Shown: piece after piece, positions 7,321 through 15,046 of the stretch
How positions within the stretch are numbered: the stretch's first letter is position 1
Layout: every line of letters starts with the position of its first letter
Assembly: GCA_026770585.1 (NCBI GenBank)
Contig: MU646307.1
Location: 1,588,965-1,608,217 of the forward strand
Length of the DNA stretch: 19,253 bases
From: Baffinella frigidus
Lineage: Eukaryota; Cryptophyceae; Cryptomonadales; Baffinellaceae
Direction of reading: 5' to 3'
Position numbers and translations under genes: made by a program
The notes under the pieces: generated by a model
The model's database searches: none
What the model was told of the DNA's origin: nothing
What the model saw: only the letters and a program-made list of their open reading frames with translations

Positions 7321-8622
7321 TTTACATGAAGGATTTCGGGTTTCGGGTTTTGGGTTTCGGGTTTCGGGTTTCGGGTTTGGGGAGGACCAGGTGTAGGGTT
7401 TAGGGTTTAGGGTGTGTGGTTTGATGTTTACGGTTTAGGGTTTACGGTTTGGGGTTTAGGGTTTAGGGTTTAGGGTTTAGGGTTTAGGGTTTAGGGTTTT
7501 GGGTTTTGGGTTCAGGGTTTAGGGTTTAGGGTTTAGGGTTTAGAGTTTAGGGTTTAGGGTTTAGGGTTTAGGGTTTAGGGTTTAAAATTTACGGTGTAGG
7601 GTGTAGGGTTCAGGGTTCAGGGTTTAGGGTTTAGGTATATAGGGGTTAGGGATTACAATTTAGGGTTTAGGGTATAGGGTTTAGGGTTTAGGGTTTAGGG
7701 TTTAGGTGAGAGGGTTGAGGGGTTAGGGTCTAAAATCTACGGTGTAGGGTGTAGGGTTCAGGGTTCAGGGTTTAGGGTTTAGGTATAGGGGTTAGGGATT
7801 ACAATTAAGGGTGTAGGGATTAGCGAGTACGGTTCAGGTGTTAAGGTTCAGGGTCTGGGTTGAGGGTTAAGGGTTGAGGGTTTAAAGCTTAGGGTGTATG
7901 GTTAAGAGTTTAGGGTGTTCGGTGTAAGGTGTAGGTTTTAGGGTTTAGGGTCTAGGGTTCAGGTTCATGGTGTAGGATGTGGTTTGTAGGGTGTAGGGTT
8001 CACGGTGTAGGGTGTAAGGTGTAGGGTGTAGGGTGTAGGGTGTAGGGTGTAGGGTGTAGGGTGTAGGGTGTAGGGTGTAGGGATTAAGGTTCAGGGTTTA
8101 GGGTTTAGGGTTCAGGGTCTAGGTTTAGGGTTCGAGGTTAAGGGTGCAGGGTTTAGGGTTCAGGGTTTGAGGTTTAGGATTCAGGATTTACTGATGAGGG
8201 TTGAGGGTTGAGGGTTGAGGGTATATCTTGTAGGGCTTAGGGTTGAGTGTTTAGGATTTAGGGTTCAGGGTTCAGGTTTCAGGGTTCAGGGTTTAGGGTG
8301 TAGGGTTTGGGTTTCAGGTTTTAAGGTTCAGGGGTCAGGGGTTAGGGTTCAGGGTTTAGGGGTCAGGATTCAGGGCTCAGGGTTCAGGGTTTAGGGTTTA
8401 GGGTTTAGGGTGGAGGTTGCAAGATGTACGGTTCAAGGTTCAGGGCCCAGGGTTGAAGGTTTAGGGTCTAGGGTTTAGGTTGCAGGGTTGAGGGTTTACA
8501 GGTTAGGGTGTAGATTGTAGGGTTCATGGTACAGTGTTTCAATGGTTTGGGGCTGAGGTCCTGGCAAGAACCTCGGTTTAGGGTTTATGGTGTAAAGTTT
8601 AGGGTTCAAGGTTTAGGATCAA
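7321..8622. repeat. Interstitial telomere-like tract, G-rich on +
   Basis: About 1.3 kb of heptamers close to TTTAGGG. It contains variant blocks: TTTCGGG at 7336-7378, exact TTTAGGG runs (for example around 7455-7497 and 7543-7585), GGGTGTA/GTGTAGG at 8003-8082, and TTCAGGG at about 8270-8400. It decays toward 8622. The 7710-7800 segment repeats 7585-7680 with few changes, which shows a segmental duplication inside the tract. Confidence 0.92.
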
Positions 8623-8748
8623 GCAGACGACGCACTCTTCCTCCCCTGTCACTTTGCCCTTTGAATTACCGGGCAGGTTTGGTCACGTTACTGGCGAAAG
8701 AATTTTTTACGGGAATCGGTCAGATGCGCAGTTTGTACGGGTGTCGGT

Positions 8749-8872
8749 TACAGGGGTACCTCGCTCGTAGGAAACCGCCCCCCTGTAGGACCCTACAGTA
8801 GGACCATTCCTAGGGCCCTATGGTGGTCCAAGGGGGGGGGGGGCAGTTTCTTATGAATGAGGTACCCCTGTA
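8749..8872. mobile_element. Family A MITE, copy A3
   Basis: Ends TA-CAGGGGTACCTCGCTC and GAGGTACCCCTG-TA with TA on both sides. Forward core (CCCTACAGTAGG ... CCCTATGGTGGTCC). The G run is 13 bases long and unmatched in length by the opposing C run. Confidence 0.9.
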
Positions 8873-8894
8873 GATGTTCCCGTTCCAGAAGCGA

Positions 8895-9017
8895 TACAGG
8901 GGTACCTCGCTCGTCAGCATGCACTCCCCCCTATGACCCTACTGTAGGCCTATTCTTAGGGCCCTATGGTGGTCCTAGGGGGGGGGGGTGCTTTCTTATG
9001 GGCAAGGTTCCCTTGTA
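8895..9017. mobile_element. Family A MITE, copy A4
   Basis: Left end TA-CAGGGGTACCTCGCTC, right end GCAAGGTTCCCTTG-TA, slightly degenerate. Forward core. The sequence after it, CGTGCCCAGCAGCAT, also follows copy A13 at 15620, so the two copies share right flanking DNA by duplication. Confidence 0.88.
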
Positions 9018-9037
9018 CGTGCCCAGCAGCATGTCCC

Positions 9038-9146
9038 TATCCCTTAGGTGCCCAGTAGGCTCATACGCCCTACCGCAGGGCCCTAGCTAGGACCTGCCTA
9101 GGACCTCTTGGCCCTCAAATTTGATGGCATGGGCACTTAAGGGCTA
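9038..9146. mobile_element. Family B MITE, copy B4
   Basis: Ends TA-TCCCTTAGGTGCCC and GGGCACTTAAGGGC-TA. Subtype I with a CAAATTTGATGGCA block. It is joined directly to B5 in the same orientation, the two sharing the TA at 9145-9146. Confidence 0.88.
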
Positions 9147-9249
9147 TCCCTTAAGTGGCCAGTAGGCTCATACGCCCTACCGTAGGGCCCTAGGACCTGC
9201 CTAGGACCTCTTGGCCCGCAAATTTGGGGGCCTGGCCACTTAAGGGATA
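9145..9249. mobile_element. Family B MITE, copy B5
   Basis: Ends TA-TCCCTTAAGTGGCC and GGCCACTTAAGGGA-TA, perfect over 13 bp. Subtype I (CAAATTTGGGGGCC). Tandem with B4. Confidence 0.92.
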
Positions 9250-9316
9250 TATAGCTGTAGGGGGAAGGAGGGGCGGGTGCAGCCTCGACGTGGGTGCATA
9301 CATTCTGGAGCATGGC

Positions 9317-9385
9317 TTTTCTGCAGAACAAGTTCCAGTGTCCGCCTATGTTAGGAGCTCGAAGAACCTAAAGGACCTTAAGGAT
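9317..9385 (+). repeat. Repeat J, copy 1
   Basis: About 65 bp with ordered words CTGCAG, AAGTTCCAGTGTCCGCCTA, GGAGCTCGAAGAACC and AAAGGACC. Related copies: 12109-12180 (inverted) and 15047-15140 (direct). Every copy lies within about 100 bp of a family A element. Confidence 0.65.
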
Positions 9386-9399
9386 GGCCGTGTGTGTAT

Positions 9400-9521
9400 T
9401 ACAGGCGTACCTCGCTCATAAGAAACCGCCCCCTCCAAGGACCCTACGGTAGGCATGTGCCTAGGGCGCTATGGTGGTCCTGGGAGGGGCGGCGGTTTCT
9501 TATGAGCGAGGTACCCCTGTA
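9400..9521. mobile_element. Family A MITE, copy A5
   Basis: Ends TA-CAGGCGTACCTCGCTC and GAGCGAGGTACCCCTG-TA. Forward core. The word GGCCGTGTGTGTATTA stands just left of it (9386-9401) and again 7 bp to its right (about 9528-9543). This is a flanking direct repeat longer than the TA duplication. Confidence 0.92.
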
Positions 9522-9590
9522 CATTCCGGCCGTGTGTGTATTAAACGTCTCTCTCCTCCTAGCTCGTCGCGGTCGTGTTTAACAATTCAT

Positions 9591-9709
9591 TACAGGGGAA
9601 CCTCGCTCATAAGAAACCGCCCCCCCCCCTTCGACCACCATAGGACCCTGTGCATAGGCCTACTGAGGGGTCCTAGGAGGAGGCGCTTTCCTAAGCGAGG
9701 TACCCCCAA
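9591..9709. mobile_element. Family A MITE, copy A6 (reverse core, decayed right end)
   Basis: Left end TA-CAGGGGAACCTCGCTC. The right arm reads CTAAGCGAGGTACCCCC and loses the final CTG-TA. Reverse core orientation (CCACCATAGGACC ... CTACTGAGGGG). Confidence 0.85.
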
Positions 9710-9861
9710 CTGATTTCCCATCGACCCTCCTATGGTCCTAACTATGTACCTATCGATCTTCACATGCCGCTCTACCACCTCCCTACCTACGCTCTACGAC
9801 GCCTCTTGCACCCCTCTACCTTCCCCACCGCTCACCACCCCTCCTAAGGGGGTTGCGTACA
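9710..9861. other. C-rich intergenic stretch
   Basis: C/T-rich sequence with repeated CTACC and CCTACC words. No inverted repeats or open frames that I would call. Confidence 0.5.
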
Positions 9862-9905
9862 CACAGGGGTTACCCGCAAACACGGACACACACCGCCCAT
9901 AGGGT
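9862..9905. repeat. Partial third copy of the telomere-junction sequence
   Basis: ACAGGGGTTACCCG, then GGACACACACCGCCC and AGGG, close to the end of the junction at 7260-7320. Here no telomere-like tract follows. Confidence 0.6.
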
Positions 9906-9970
9906 GGTCCAAGGCTCCTAGGAATGGGCCCACGTAGCCCCCTAGGGCGGTTGACGGCGACGGCTCTTGC

Positions 9971-10597
9971 TCAGATTTGAAGGATTGGTTGTGCTTCCTG
10001 TCCTCCCTTGTCCATCGCGCTGACGGCGGCAGCGTCGGCGCCCCGTACGACATGTAGCGGGAGCGTGCTGTCGGGCTGGGGGGGGTTCCCGTCGTGGCTG
10101 TGGATCTCCGAGTTGAACAATGGTGGTTTCTGAGGACGCACCCGATGTCCGCTACCCGGTACGAGCTTGTTCATCGGCTTGCTTGGACCTGGCCCGACGA
10201 TGTCGGCACGTGCAACGTCTGCCTCCCTCATAGAAGTGCAGGCCGACCCCATCTTCAGATCTTGTCCGGTCAGCGAGCACTCCGCCTGCCTCCGTCTCGC
10301 GCTAACACCCGCCTCGATGCTCGTCGTCGCCGCTTTTCGCTCGTCCGTGTCTCCACCCTTTTGACTCGTCGGAGCTCGTACAGGCACAACGTTTTGACAG
10401 ATGGGAGAGATTTTTTGAAGGGATTTTTTTTTAAATTCGAGCAAATCTGTCAATCTGTGAGAACCTTGCACGTTCCGATCTAAATTTAACAAATCGTTGA
10501 GTCCATCTATTGAAGAAAAGTCATCATCTGCTGTTGGAGATGCCGCCGTGTCCCCGTCATGATTTTTCGGTTTGTCAGCATCGGCCGCTAAATACAC
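9971..10597 (-). CDS. 208-codon unrecognised open frame, paralogue of 15655-16480
   Basis: Longest open frame on the minus strand. Its first codon is GTG, and an in-frame TGA lies just upstream with no ATG between, so it is either an internal exon (an AG dinucleotide precedes 10596) or not a gene. The first ATG is at about residue 115. The N-terminal part is acidic (DDDFSSIDGLNDLLNLD), followed by basic and Gly/Pro-rich disordered sequence. It has no domain, signal peptide or membrane segment that I recognise. A diverged copy at 15655-16480 keeps patches such as TGQD, MGSACTSMREAD and STLPL, but shifted into different frames. Duplication shows the locus is old; it does not prove coding. Confidence 0.3.
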   Translation of the reverse strand: MYLAADADKPKNHDGDTAASPTADDDFSSIDGLNDLLNLDRNVQGSHRLTDLLEFKKKSLQKISPICQNVVPVRAPTSQKGGDTDERKAATTSIEAGVSARRRQAECSLTGQDLKMGSACTSMREADVARADIVGPGPSKPMNKLVPGSGHRVRPQKPPLFNSEIHSHDGNPPQPDSTLPLHVVRGADAAAVSAMDKGGQEAQPILQI

Positions 10598-11530
10598 TGG
10601 AATGTACGGCGATCACGTCGCGTCCAATTTCGCGTCCACCCGTCTGTACAAAATTCCCCTGGCTCAACGGACTGGACACACTGGGAACTGCGACCTGGGT
10701 GCATCTCAGAGGGGAATGTCATCTGTGGAGGTGTTCGACACACTTGTGGTGTGTGTTGCTGACAAAGAATGCGATGCCCTCCCGCGTCGAGGACGCAACA
10801 TGAGGGGGGTGCAACAAATTTGAGTGAACCTGTGAAATGAACGACTCAAATCAACTCATTTAAATCCGCGCCCGGAGGGGGAAGTCCCTTAGCTTTTAAA
10901 GGCCCAGGGTTTTAAGACTTGTACAGGCTATTTATAAGCTGGATATACAATCCTTTTAGAGATCTTCACGTCCTGAATTGCGTCGTTTCCTCTTGATGTT
11001 TGGAGCCGTCTATGAGAATATGGGCGCATGATTTTTAGGGTTCGAAAAAAAGGTCGTTGCAATGACCAAGAAGACGCGTTAAAAAAAACACAAAAACACT
11101 TTTGCCTCCATTAATAGAAAAAGAGTCACAACAACTAACTTTTGTGGGGTAAACAGTCCATCAATTCGAAATCCATTAATGCAAGCTAAAAATATCGCAT
11201 GTAAACAGCACACCATTTAACTATTGTTTTATATCTCCGACCGGTGAGATGTCGTGGCTGTTCTCCTCATCTTGTCTCCGAGAGGACGTGATGTCTAACG
11301 ATTTTATCGTTGGCCGTGGAGCCATTGGATTTCTCGGGGACTTCCCCCCCCGGGCGCGGCTCGCTTTTCCTCCTGAAAAAAAAAAGTGTTCCATACACCG
11401 GTGGATTAATTTTTTCGTGTGCACCCTCCGCCACCCCTCCGTTCCCCCTTTCAGCTTTCTGGAGACCGACTCCCTCGGAGCGGGGGGAGGCTTCCTCCTT
11501 TCTTGTCAGCATCGCAGGGAGCCGCTCGAT
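10598..11530. other. Long stretch without a supported gene
   Basis: 10598-10820 has a + frame (10572-10823) ending GMSSVEVFDTLVVCVADKE, which looks protein-like but has no domain and opens at a non-canonical point. 10840-11230 is AT-rich with A runs (11047-11095) and no repeats. 11230-11530 has overlapping open frames on both strands and a long C run at 11344; none is convincing. No family A, B or C copy lies here, which is unusual for this window. Confidence 0.5.
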
Positions 11531-11539
11531 GCCCTACAG

Positions 11540-11667
11540 CAGGGGTACCTCGCTCACAAGAAAACGCCCCCCCCTAGGACCCTACAGTAGCCCTATGCTT
11601 AGGGCGCTGTGGTGGGCCCAGGGGGTGGGGGTGGGCATTTTTTATGAGCGAGGAACCCACCCCTGTA
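11540..11667. mobile_element. Family A MITE, copy A7
   Basis: Left end CAGGGGTACCTCGCTCAC preceded by CAG instead of TA. Right end GAGCGAGGAACCCACCCCTG-TA with a 4-bp insertion in the arm. Forward core (CCCTACAGTAG ... GTGGTGGGCCC). An older copy. Confidence 0.85.
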
Positions 11668-11897
11668 CCATGATCCCCCCCTTTTGAAATCGAGACCCCG
11701 CTTAGGAGGAGAGAGGCCGCGCCGGCCCAGGATCAACCACGAGGAGATCTAAGATACCTTCATTAGTCAACCAACCTTTATTAGTCAACCATCGAGGCGT
11801 CATCTCCTGTCCGACCAAGGCTCACAGAAATCGACCCAGGAACAGCCTCCCTCAGGTCGGGTGGGAGCTGAGAACTTCTCGTGTCCTGAGCGTCCTT
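11668..11897. other. Intergenic, two TTAGTCAACC words
   Basis: TTAGTCAACC occurs at about 11763 and 11780. The same word is part of the family C centre (around 6063 and 6093) and of C2 (about 17316), so this may be a decayed family C piece. Nothing else recognised. Confidence 0.4.
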
Positions 11898-12019
11898 TAC
11901 AGGGGTACCTCGCTCATAAGAAAACGCCACCCCCTAGGACCCTACAGTAGGACTATGCCTAGGGCCCTATGGTGGTCCTAGGGGGGGGGGGGGGTTCTTA
12001 TGAACGAGGTACCCCTGTA
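11898..12019. mobile_element. Family A MITE, copy A8
   Basis: Ends TA-CAGGGGTACCTCGCTC and GAACGAGGTACCCCTG-TA, TA on both sides. Forward core with a 13-base G run. Confidence 0.92.
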
Positions 12020-12108
12020 GGTCCGAGTTGCGCCTTGGCAAGGTTGTGCAAACGCTAGCGGCGGGAAAAGAGCCAAGCACAAGGATCCTGTCTGCGATCT
12101 CGTCCTTT

Positions 12109-12180
12109 AGTCCTTGCGGTCCTTTAGGTTCTTTTAACTCCCACCATAGGCGGACACCGGAACTTATCCTGCAGAAAGGC
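12109..12180 (-). repeat. Repeat J, copy 2 (inverted)
   Basis: Reads on the minus strand as CTGCAGGATAAGTTCC, GTGTCCGCCTATGGTGGGAG and AGAACCTAAAGGACC, matching 9317-9385 and 15047-15140. It directly precedes the 12186-12386 element. Confidence 0.65.
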
Positions 12181-12185
12181 CATGT

Positions 12186-12386
12186 TGTGAGGACCATCTC
12201 GGGACGAGCCCGCCTCAGGCGGAGAACATTAATGACTTATGTTCTCCGATGAGAACATAAATGACTTATGTTCTCCGATGAGAACATAAATGACTTATGT
12301 TCTCCGACGAGAACATAAATGACTTATCTTCTCCGATGACTTATGATGTCCGCCTGAGGAGGGCTCGTCCCGAGATGGTCCTCACA
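12186..12386. mobile_element. 201-bp inverted-repeat element with an internal palindromic tandem array
   Basis: The ends form an inverted repeat of about 38 bp (left begins TGTGAGGACCATCTCGGG, right finishes CCCGAGATGGTCCTCACA) with small differences at the inner edge (CGCCTCAGGCGG versus CCGCCTGAGGAGG). Flanks CATGT and CATGC might be a 5-bp target duplication. The interior is the 29-bp array described separately. No coding capacity. Confidence 0.78.
12222..12337. repeat. 29-bp tandem array, four units, each unit a hairpin
   Basis: Units at 12222-12250, 12251-12279, 12280-12308 and 12309-12337 differ by one to three bases. Each contains GAGAACATAA-ATGAC-TTATGTTCTC, a 10-bp inverted repeat with a 5-nt loop, followed by CGAT. 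A partial unit follows. It fills the inside of the 12186-12386 element. Confidence 0.92.
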
Positions 12387-12407
12387 CATGCTTCCTTTCG
12401 GATCACA

Positions 12408-12512
12408 TAACCCATAAGTGGCCATGCCCACAAATTTGGGGGCCTAGAGGTCCTAGGCAGGTCCTAGGGCCCCACCGTAGGGCGTATGAGCCTACTGGGC
12501 ACTTAAGGGATA
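12408..12512. mobile_element. Family B MITE, copy B6 (reversed)
   Basis: Ends TA-ACCCATAAGTGGCC (degenerate) and GGGCACTTAAGGGA-TA. Reverse orientation, subtype I with CAAATTTGGGGGCC. Confidence 0.87.
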
Positions 12513-12592
12513 AGGGCCCCCAGCACGTACGTGGTTGCCTTCTCTGATTATTTTGTCTTTTTAGATTTGCGCGAGCTGTGTCTGAGACCTTT

Positions 12593-12732
12593 CTGAATAC
12601 ACTCACGGCAACCAATCGGTTTTGTAATTTGACAACCAATCGGTTTTATAATTTGACCGTGACACGCACGGCAACCAATCGGTTTTGCAATTTGGCAATC
12701 CATAAAACTGGCGGTTGCGGCATGCAAACACC
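12593..12732 (+). repeat. Cassette repeat K, copy 1, with three AACCAATCGGTTTT units
   Basis: Matches 14490-14564 inverted (AATACAC.CACGGCAACCAAT, AATTTGGCAA, GGCATGCA.ACACC). This copy has expanded: AACCAATCGGTTTT occurs at about 12610, 12634 and 12671, against one diverged unit in the partner. Confidence 0.75.
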
Positions 12733-12741
12733 GGGGTTTGG

Positions 12742-12861
12742 TACATGGGTACCTCGCTCATAAGAAACTGGCTTCCCCTAGGACCCTACAGTATGCCTAT
12801 GCCGAGGGCCCTACGGTGGTCCTAGGGGGGGGCAGTTTCTTATGAGCGAGGTAACCCTGTA
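12742..12861. mobile_element. Family A MITE, copy A9
   Basis: Ends TA-CATGGGTACCTCGCTC and GAGCGAGGTAACCCTG-TA. Forward core. It lies between repeat K and the sequence GTGCATTCTTGC, which has a counterpart without insertion next to the inverted K copy (near 14450-14490). Confidence 0.9.
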
Positions 12862-12996
12862 GTGCATTCTTGCACAAGGTTGCTATGGGTGTTTGAATTC
12901 CCTTTCCCCGGTAGCCTTATGTCTACCTCCCTGGGATTTGGATACAGGGTATCACGGAAGGGAATACATGGTGGCCATGTTGGTTGCGATCCGTGA

Positions 12997-13101
12997 TATC
13001 CCTCAAGTGGCCAGCCGGTCAAATTTGACCGCCAAGAGGTCCTAGGCAGGTCCTAGGGCCCTACGGTAGGGCGTATGAACCTACTGGCCACTTAAGGGAT
13101 A
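12997..13101. mobile_element. Family B MITE, copy B7 (reversed)
   Basis: Ends TA-TCCCTCAAGTGGCC and GGCCACTTAAGGGA-TA. Subtype I with the palindromic GGTCAAATTTGACC. It lies inside a roughly 290-bp stretch absent from the inverted cassette copy at 14236-14564. Confidence 0.9.
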
Positions 13102-13182
13102 CACACGTTTCTCTCTCGGTATCGCGCCGTCTTAGGGGCCGTGAAGAGTGCACATGCCCTCTCACCTAAAGTGATATAAAGG

Positions 13183-13287
13183 CTGGAAACTGGATCCTGG
13201 ACACTGGAACCTCGATCCTGAAGCCTGGAATCTCCATCTTGAACACTGGAACCTCCATCCTGAACACTGAAACCTCCATCCTGATCA
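13183..13287. repeat. 21-bp satellite, five units
   Basis: Units of 21 bp typified by CTGGAACCTCCATCCTGAAC start at 13183, 13204, 13225, 13246 and 13267. The inverted cassette copy has 4-5 related units at 14350-14448. The period is a multiple of three, so the minus strand reads as a heptapeptide repeat (QDGGSSV-like), but there is no other sign of a gene. Confidence 0.85.
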
Positions 13288-13319
13288 TTCCCCACATGCC
13301 TCCCCAAAACTGATACCAC

Positions 13320-13408
13320 ACCAGTACCCCACACCCCAGCCAGTTTCAGCTTTTTACAAAAAACTGGTAGTTATGAGACTGGTTCATGGGTTCTCGTCGA
13401 CCACCCTA
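13320..13408 (+). repeat. Cassette repeat H, copy 2
   Basis: CCCACACC, CAGTTTCAGC, TTTTTACAAAAAACTGGT and ATGGGTTCTCGTCG match 6600-6686. The first part also matches 14236-14310 inverted. It directly precedes the C-rich telomere-like tract. Confidence 0.75.
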
Positions 13409-13440
13409 AGCCCGGCTTAGGGTGCTACGGTAGGGCTACA

Positions 13441-13593
13441 GTATGCCCAAACCCTGAACCCTGAATCCTGAACCCTGAACCCTGAACCCTAAACCCTAAA
13501 CCCTAAACCTTAAACCCTAAACCCTGAACCCTAATCCCTACACCCTACACCCTACACCCTAAACCCTACACCCTAACCCCCCACCTCTAAACC

Positions 13594-13631
<38 letters not shown>

Positions 13632-13857
13632 CACCCTAAAACGTAAACCCTCATCCCCAACCCCTCAACCGTAAACCGTAAACCGTAAACCGTAAACCGT
13701 AAACCGTAAACCGTAAACCCTAAACCCTAAACCCTCAACCCTCAACCCTCAGCCCTCAACCCTAAACCCTAAACCCCAAACCCTTCATCCTCAACCCTAC
13801 ATTCTCAAACCTAAACCCTGATCCCTAAAACCTTAAATCTGAACCCTCAACCTTCAA
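13441..13857. repeat. Interstitial telomere-like tract, C-rich on +
   Basis: About 420 bp of CCCTAAA-type heptamers with variant blocks: CCCTGAA at 13450-13490, CCCTACA at 13535-13575, CCCTCAA at 13590-13630 and a run of CCGTAAA at about 13669-13719. Its strand orientation is opposite to 7321-8622. Confidence 0.92.
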
Positions 13858-14213
13858 CCCTCTGTGGGCGGTGCGTGTCCATAATTTCGAGTAACCCCTG
13901 TTTCAAGTAACCCCTGTAGACCGATACTCAAGGCCCTACAGGGGTACCTCGCTCATAAGAAACCGCCCCCCCCTAGGACCCTACAGTAGGCCTATGCCTA
14001 GGGCCCTATGGTGGTCCTAGGGGGGGGGCGGTTTCTTATGAGCGAGGTACCGCTGTACGGTATTGCTCCTGGGGGGGGGCTCCTTATGGGGGAGGTACCC
14101 CTCCACTCAGAACACAACGGGGAACGTTCGAAAGTTAAATCATTCAGTTTTGGCAACCCACAATAACAAACCGCTGGATTCTGGCGTCCTTGTACTGGTA
14201 CACGGACCAAACC
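13858..14213 (-). repeat. Telomere-junction sequence, copy J-B (inverted, with a family A insertion)
   Basis: Reverse complement of 7097-7320 with the 13937-14057 element inserted. The tract-proximal end GGGCGGTGCGTGTCC adjoins the C-rich tract exactly as the other copy adjoins the G-rich tract. 14060-14105 is an old, family-A-like end (GCTCCTTATGGGGGAGG) that is also present in the other copy. Confidence 0.8.
13937..14057. mobile_element. Family A MITE, copy A10 (empty site preserved at 7239-7240)
   Basis: Ends TA-CAGGGGTACCTCGCTC and GAGCGAGGTACCGCTG-TA. In the inverted junction copy the flanks AAGGCCC and CG are joined by one TA. This shows directly that a TA was duplicated on insertion and gives the element's exact limits. 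Forward core. Confidence 0.95.
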
Positions 14214-14235
14214 CTTTGTAGCGCTGTGTGCAAAG

Positions 14236-14310
14236 GTTGATGCAACCAGTCGCATCAGTACAAGATTTTTGTAAAAGGCTGAAACTGGTTGGATGTGGGG
14301 TACCAGTTTT
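14236..14310 (-). repeat. Cassette repeat H, copy 3 (inverted)
   Basis: On the minus strand: CTGGTACCCCACATCC, CCAGTTTCAGCC, TTTTACAAAAA, GCGACTGGTTGCAT. Matches 13320-13390. It lies a few tens of bases from the end of the junction sequence. Confidence 0.7.
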
Positions 14311-14349
14311 TTCCCAACTGTTTTTGGAGGGTGTGGGAAACGATCCAGG

Positions 14350-14448
14350 GTTGAGTTTGCAGCGTTCAGGGTCGGGGTTCCAGTGTTCAGGATCGATTTT
14401 CCAGGCTTCACGGTGGAGGTTCCAGTGTCCAGGTTCGAGTTTCCAGCC
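14350..14448. repeat. 21-bp satellite, inverted copy
   Basis: Units starting near 14350, 14371, 14392, 14413 and 14434, for example GTGGAGGTTCCAGTGTCCAG, are the complement of the 13183-13287 units but more diverged. Confidence 0.75.
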
Positions 14449-14489
14449 ACTTTGAGCAAGAATTCACCACCCGAAGCCGGCTAAAAATT

Positions 14490-14564
14490 GGTGTCTGCAT
14501 GCCAAAACAGCCAGTGACATGGGTTGCCAAATTAAAAAACTGATTGGTTGCCGTGTGTGTATTC
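14490..14564 (-). repeat. Cassette repeat K, copy 2 (inverted)
   Basis: Reads on the minus strand as AATACACACACGGCAACCAAT, AATTTGGCAACCC and GGCATGCAGACACC, the single-unit version of 12593-12732. Confidence 0.72.
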
Positions 14565-14565
14565 G

Positions 14566-14896
14566 TAGAGGGGGGACGAGGGCGCTGAGGGAAGAGAAGG
14601 GGACTCTGTGCGGGGGGGGCTACACGGCGAGTAGCTCAACACGGGACTAGGTGTGTGAACACGATTCAACTCTCACATCCCCATACAATCACTCCCATCT
14701 TTTAGTGACTTGTTTGGCTTGACATCTGGGGTATCCGTGGTTCGAGCTCTTGTGAGCCTAACATATGATACCACTATGGGCCTTCAGCCGACTTGGGGTC
14801 CTGGTGTGTGTTTGACACACCCCACTTGAGGACTCACCTGTATGTGTAGCCAGTTTCTGCCGAGTTTCTTCTGCACTGGGTGGCTTGATGTGATCC
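14566..14896. other. Intergenic, nothing recognised
   Basis: Begins with a G-rich purine stretch (14570-14615), then mixed sequence. GGTTCGAGCTC near 14740 resembles a tRNA B-box, but no partner A-box or cloverleaf is visible. CCCACTTGAG near 14821 recurs at 18829. Confidence 0.45.
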
Positions 14897-15018
14897 TACA
14901 GGGGTACCTCGCTCATAAAAAACCGCCTCCTCCTACGACCCTGCAGTAGGGCTATGCCTAGGGCCCTATGGTGGTCCTAGGGAAGGGGGCGCTTTCTTAT
15001 GAGCGAGGTACCCCTGTA
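14897..15018. mobile_element. Family A MITE, copy A11
   Basis: Ends TA-CAGGGGTACCTCGCTC and GAGCGAGGTACCCCTG-TA, TA on both sides. Forward core. Confidence 0.93.
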
Positions 15019-15046
15019 AGGGAAGCAGGGCCTTACTGCAAGATAC

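Noticed and set aside
10572-10823. 83-codon + frame with a protein-like C-terminal half
   Set aside because: No domain, start inside the opposing open frame's end, and no splice or conservation support; recorded only as part of the unassigned stretch.
12222-12337. Palindromic repeats with 29-bp period, CRISPR-like at first sight
   Set aside because: The whole period is repeated, with no unique spacers, and it lies inside an inverted-repeat element.
13092-13334. Minus-strand frame with a heptapeptide repeat
   Set aside because: It is the translation of the 21-bp satellite; the inverted copy of the satellite does not keep the frame.
14730-14760. B-box-like GGTTCGAGCTC
   Set aside because: No matching A-box 30-60 bp upstream and no cloverleaf.
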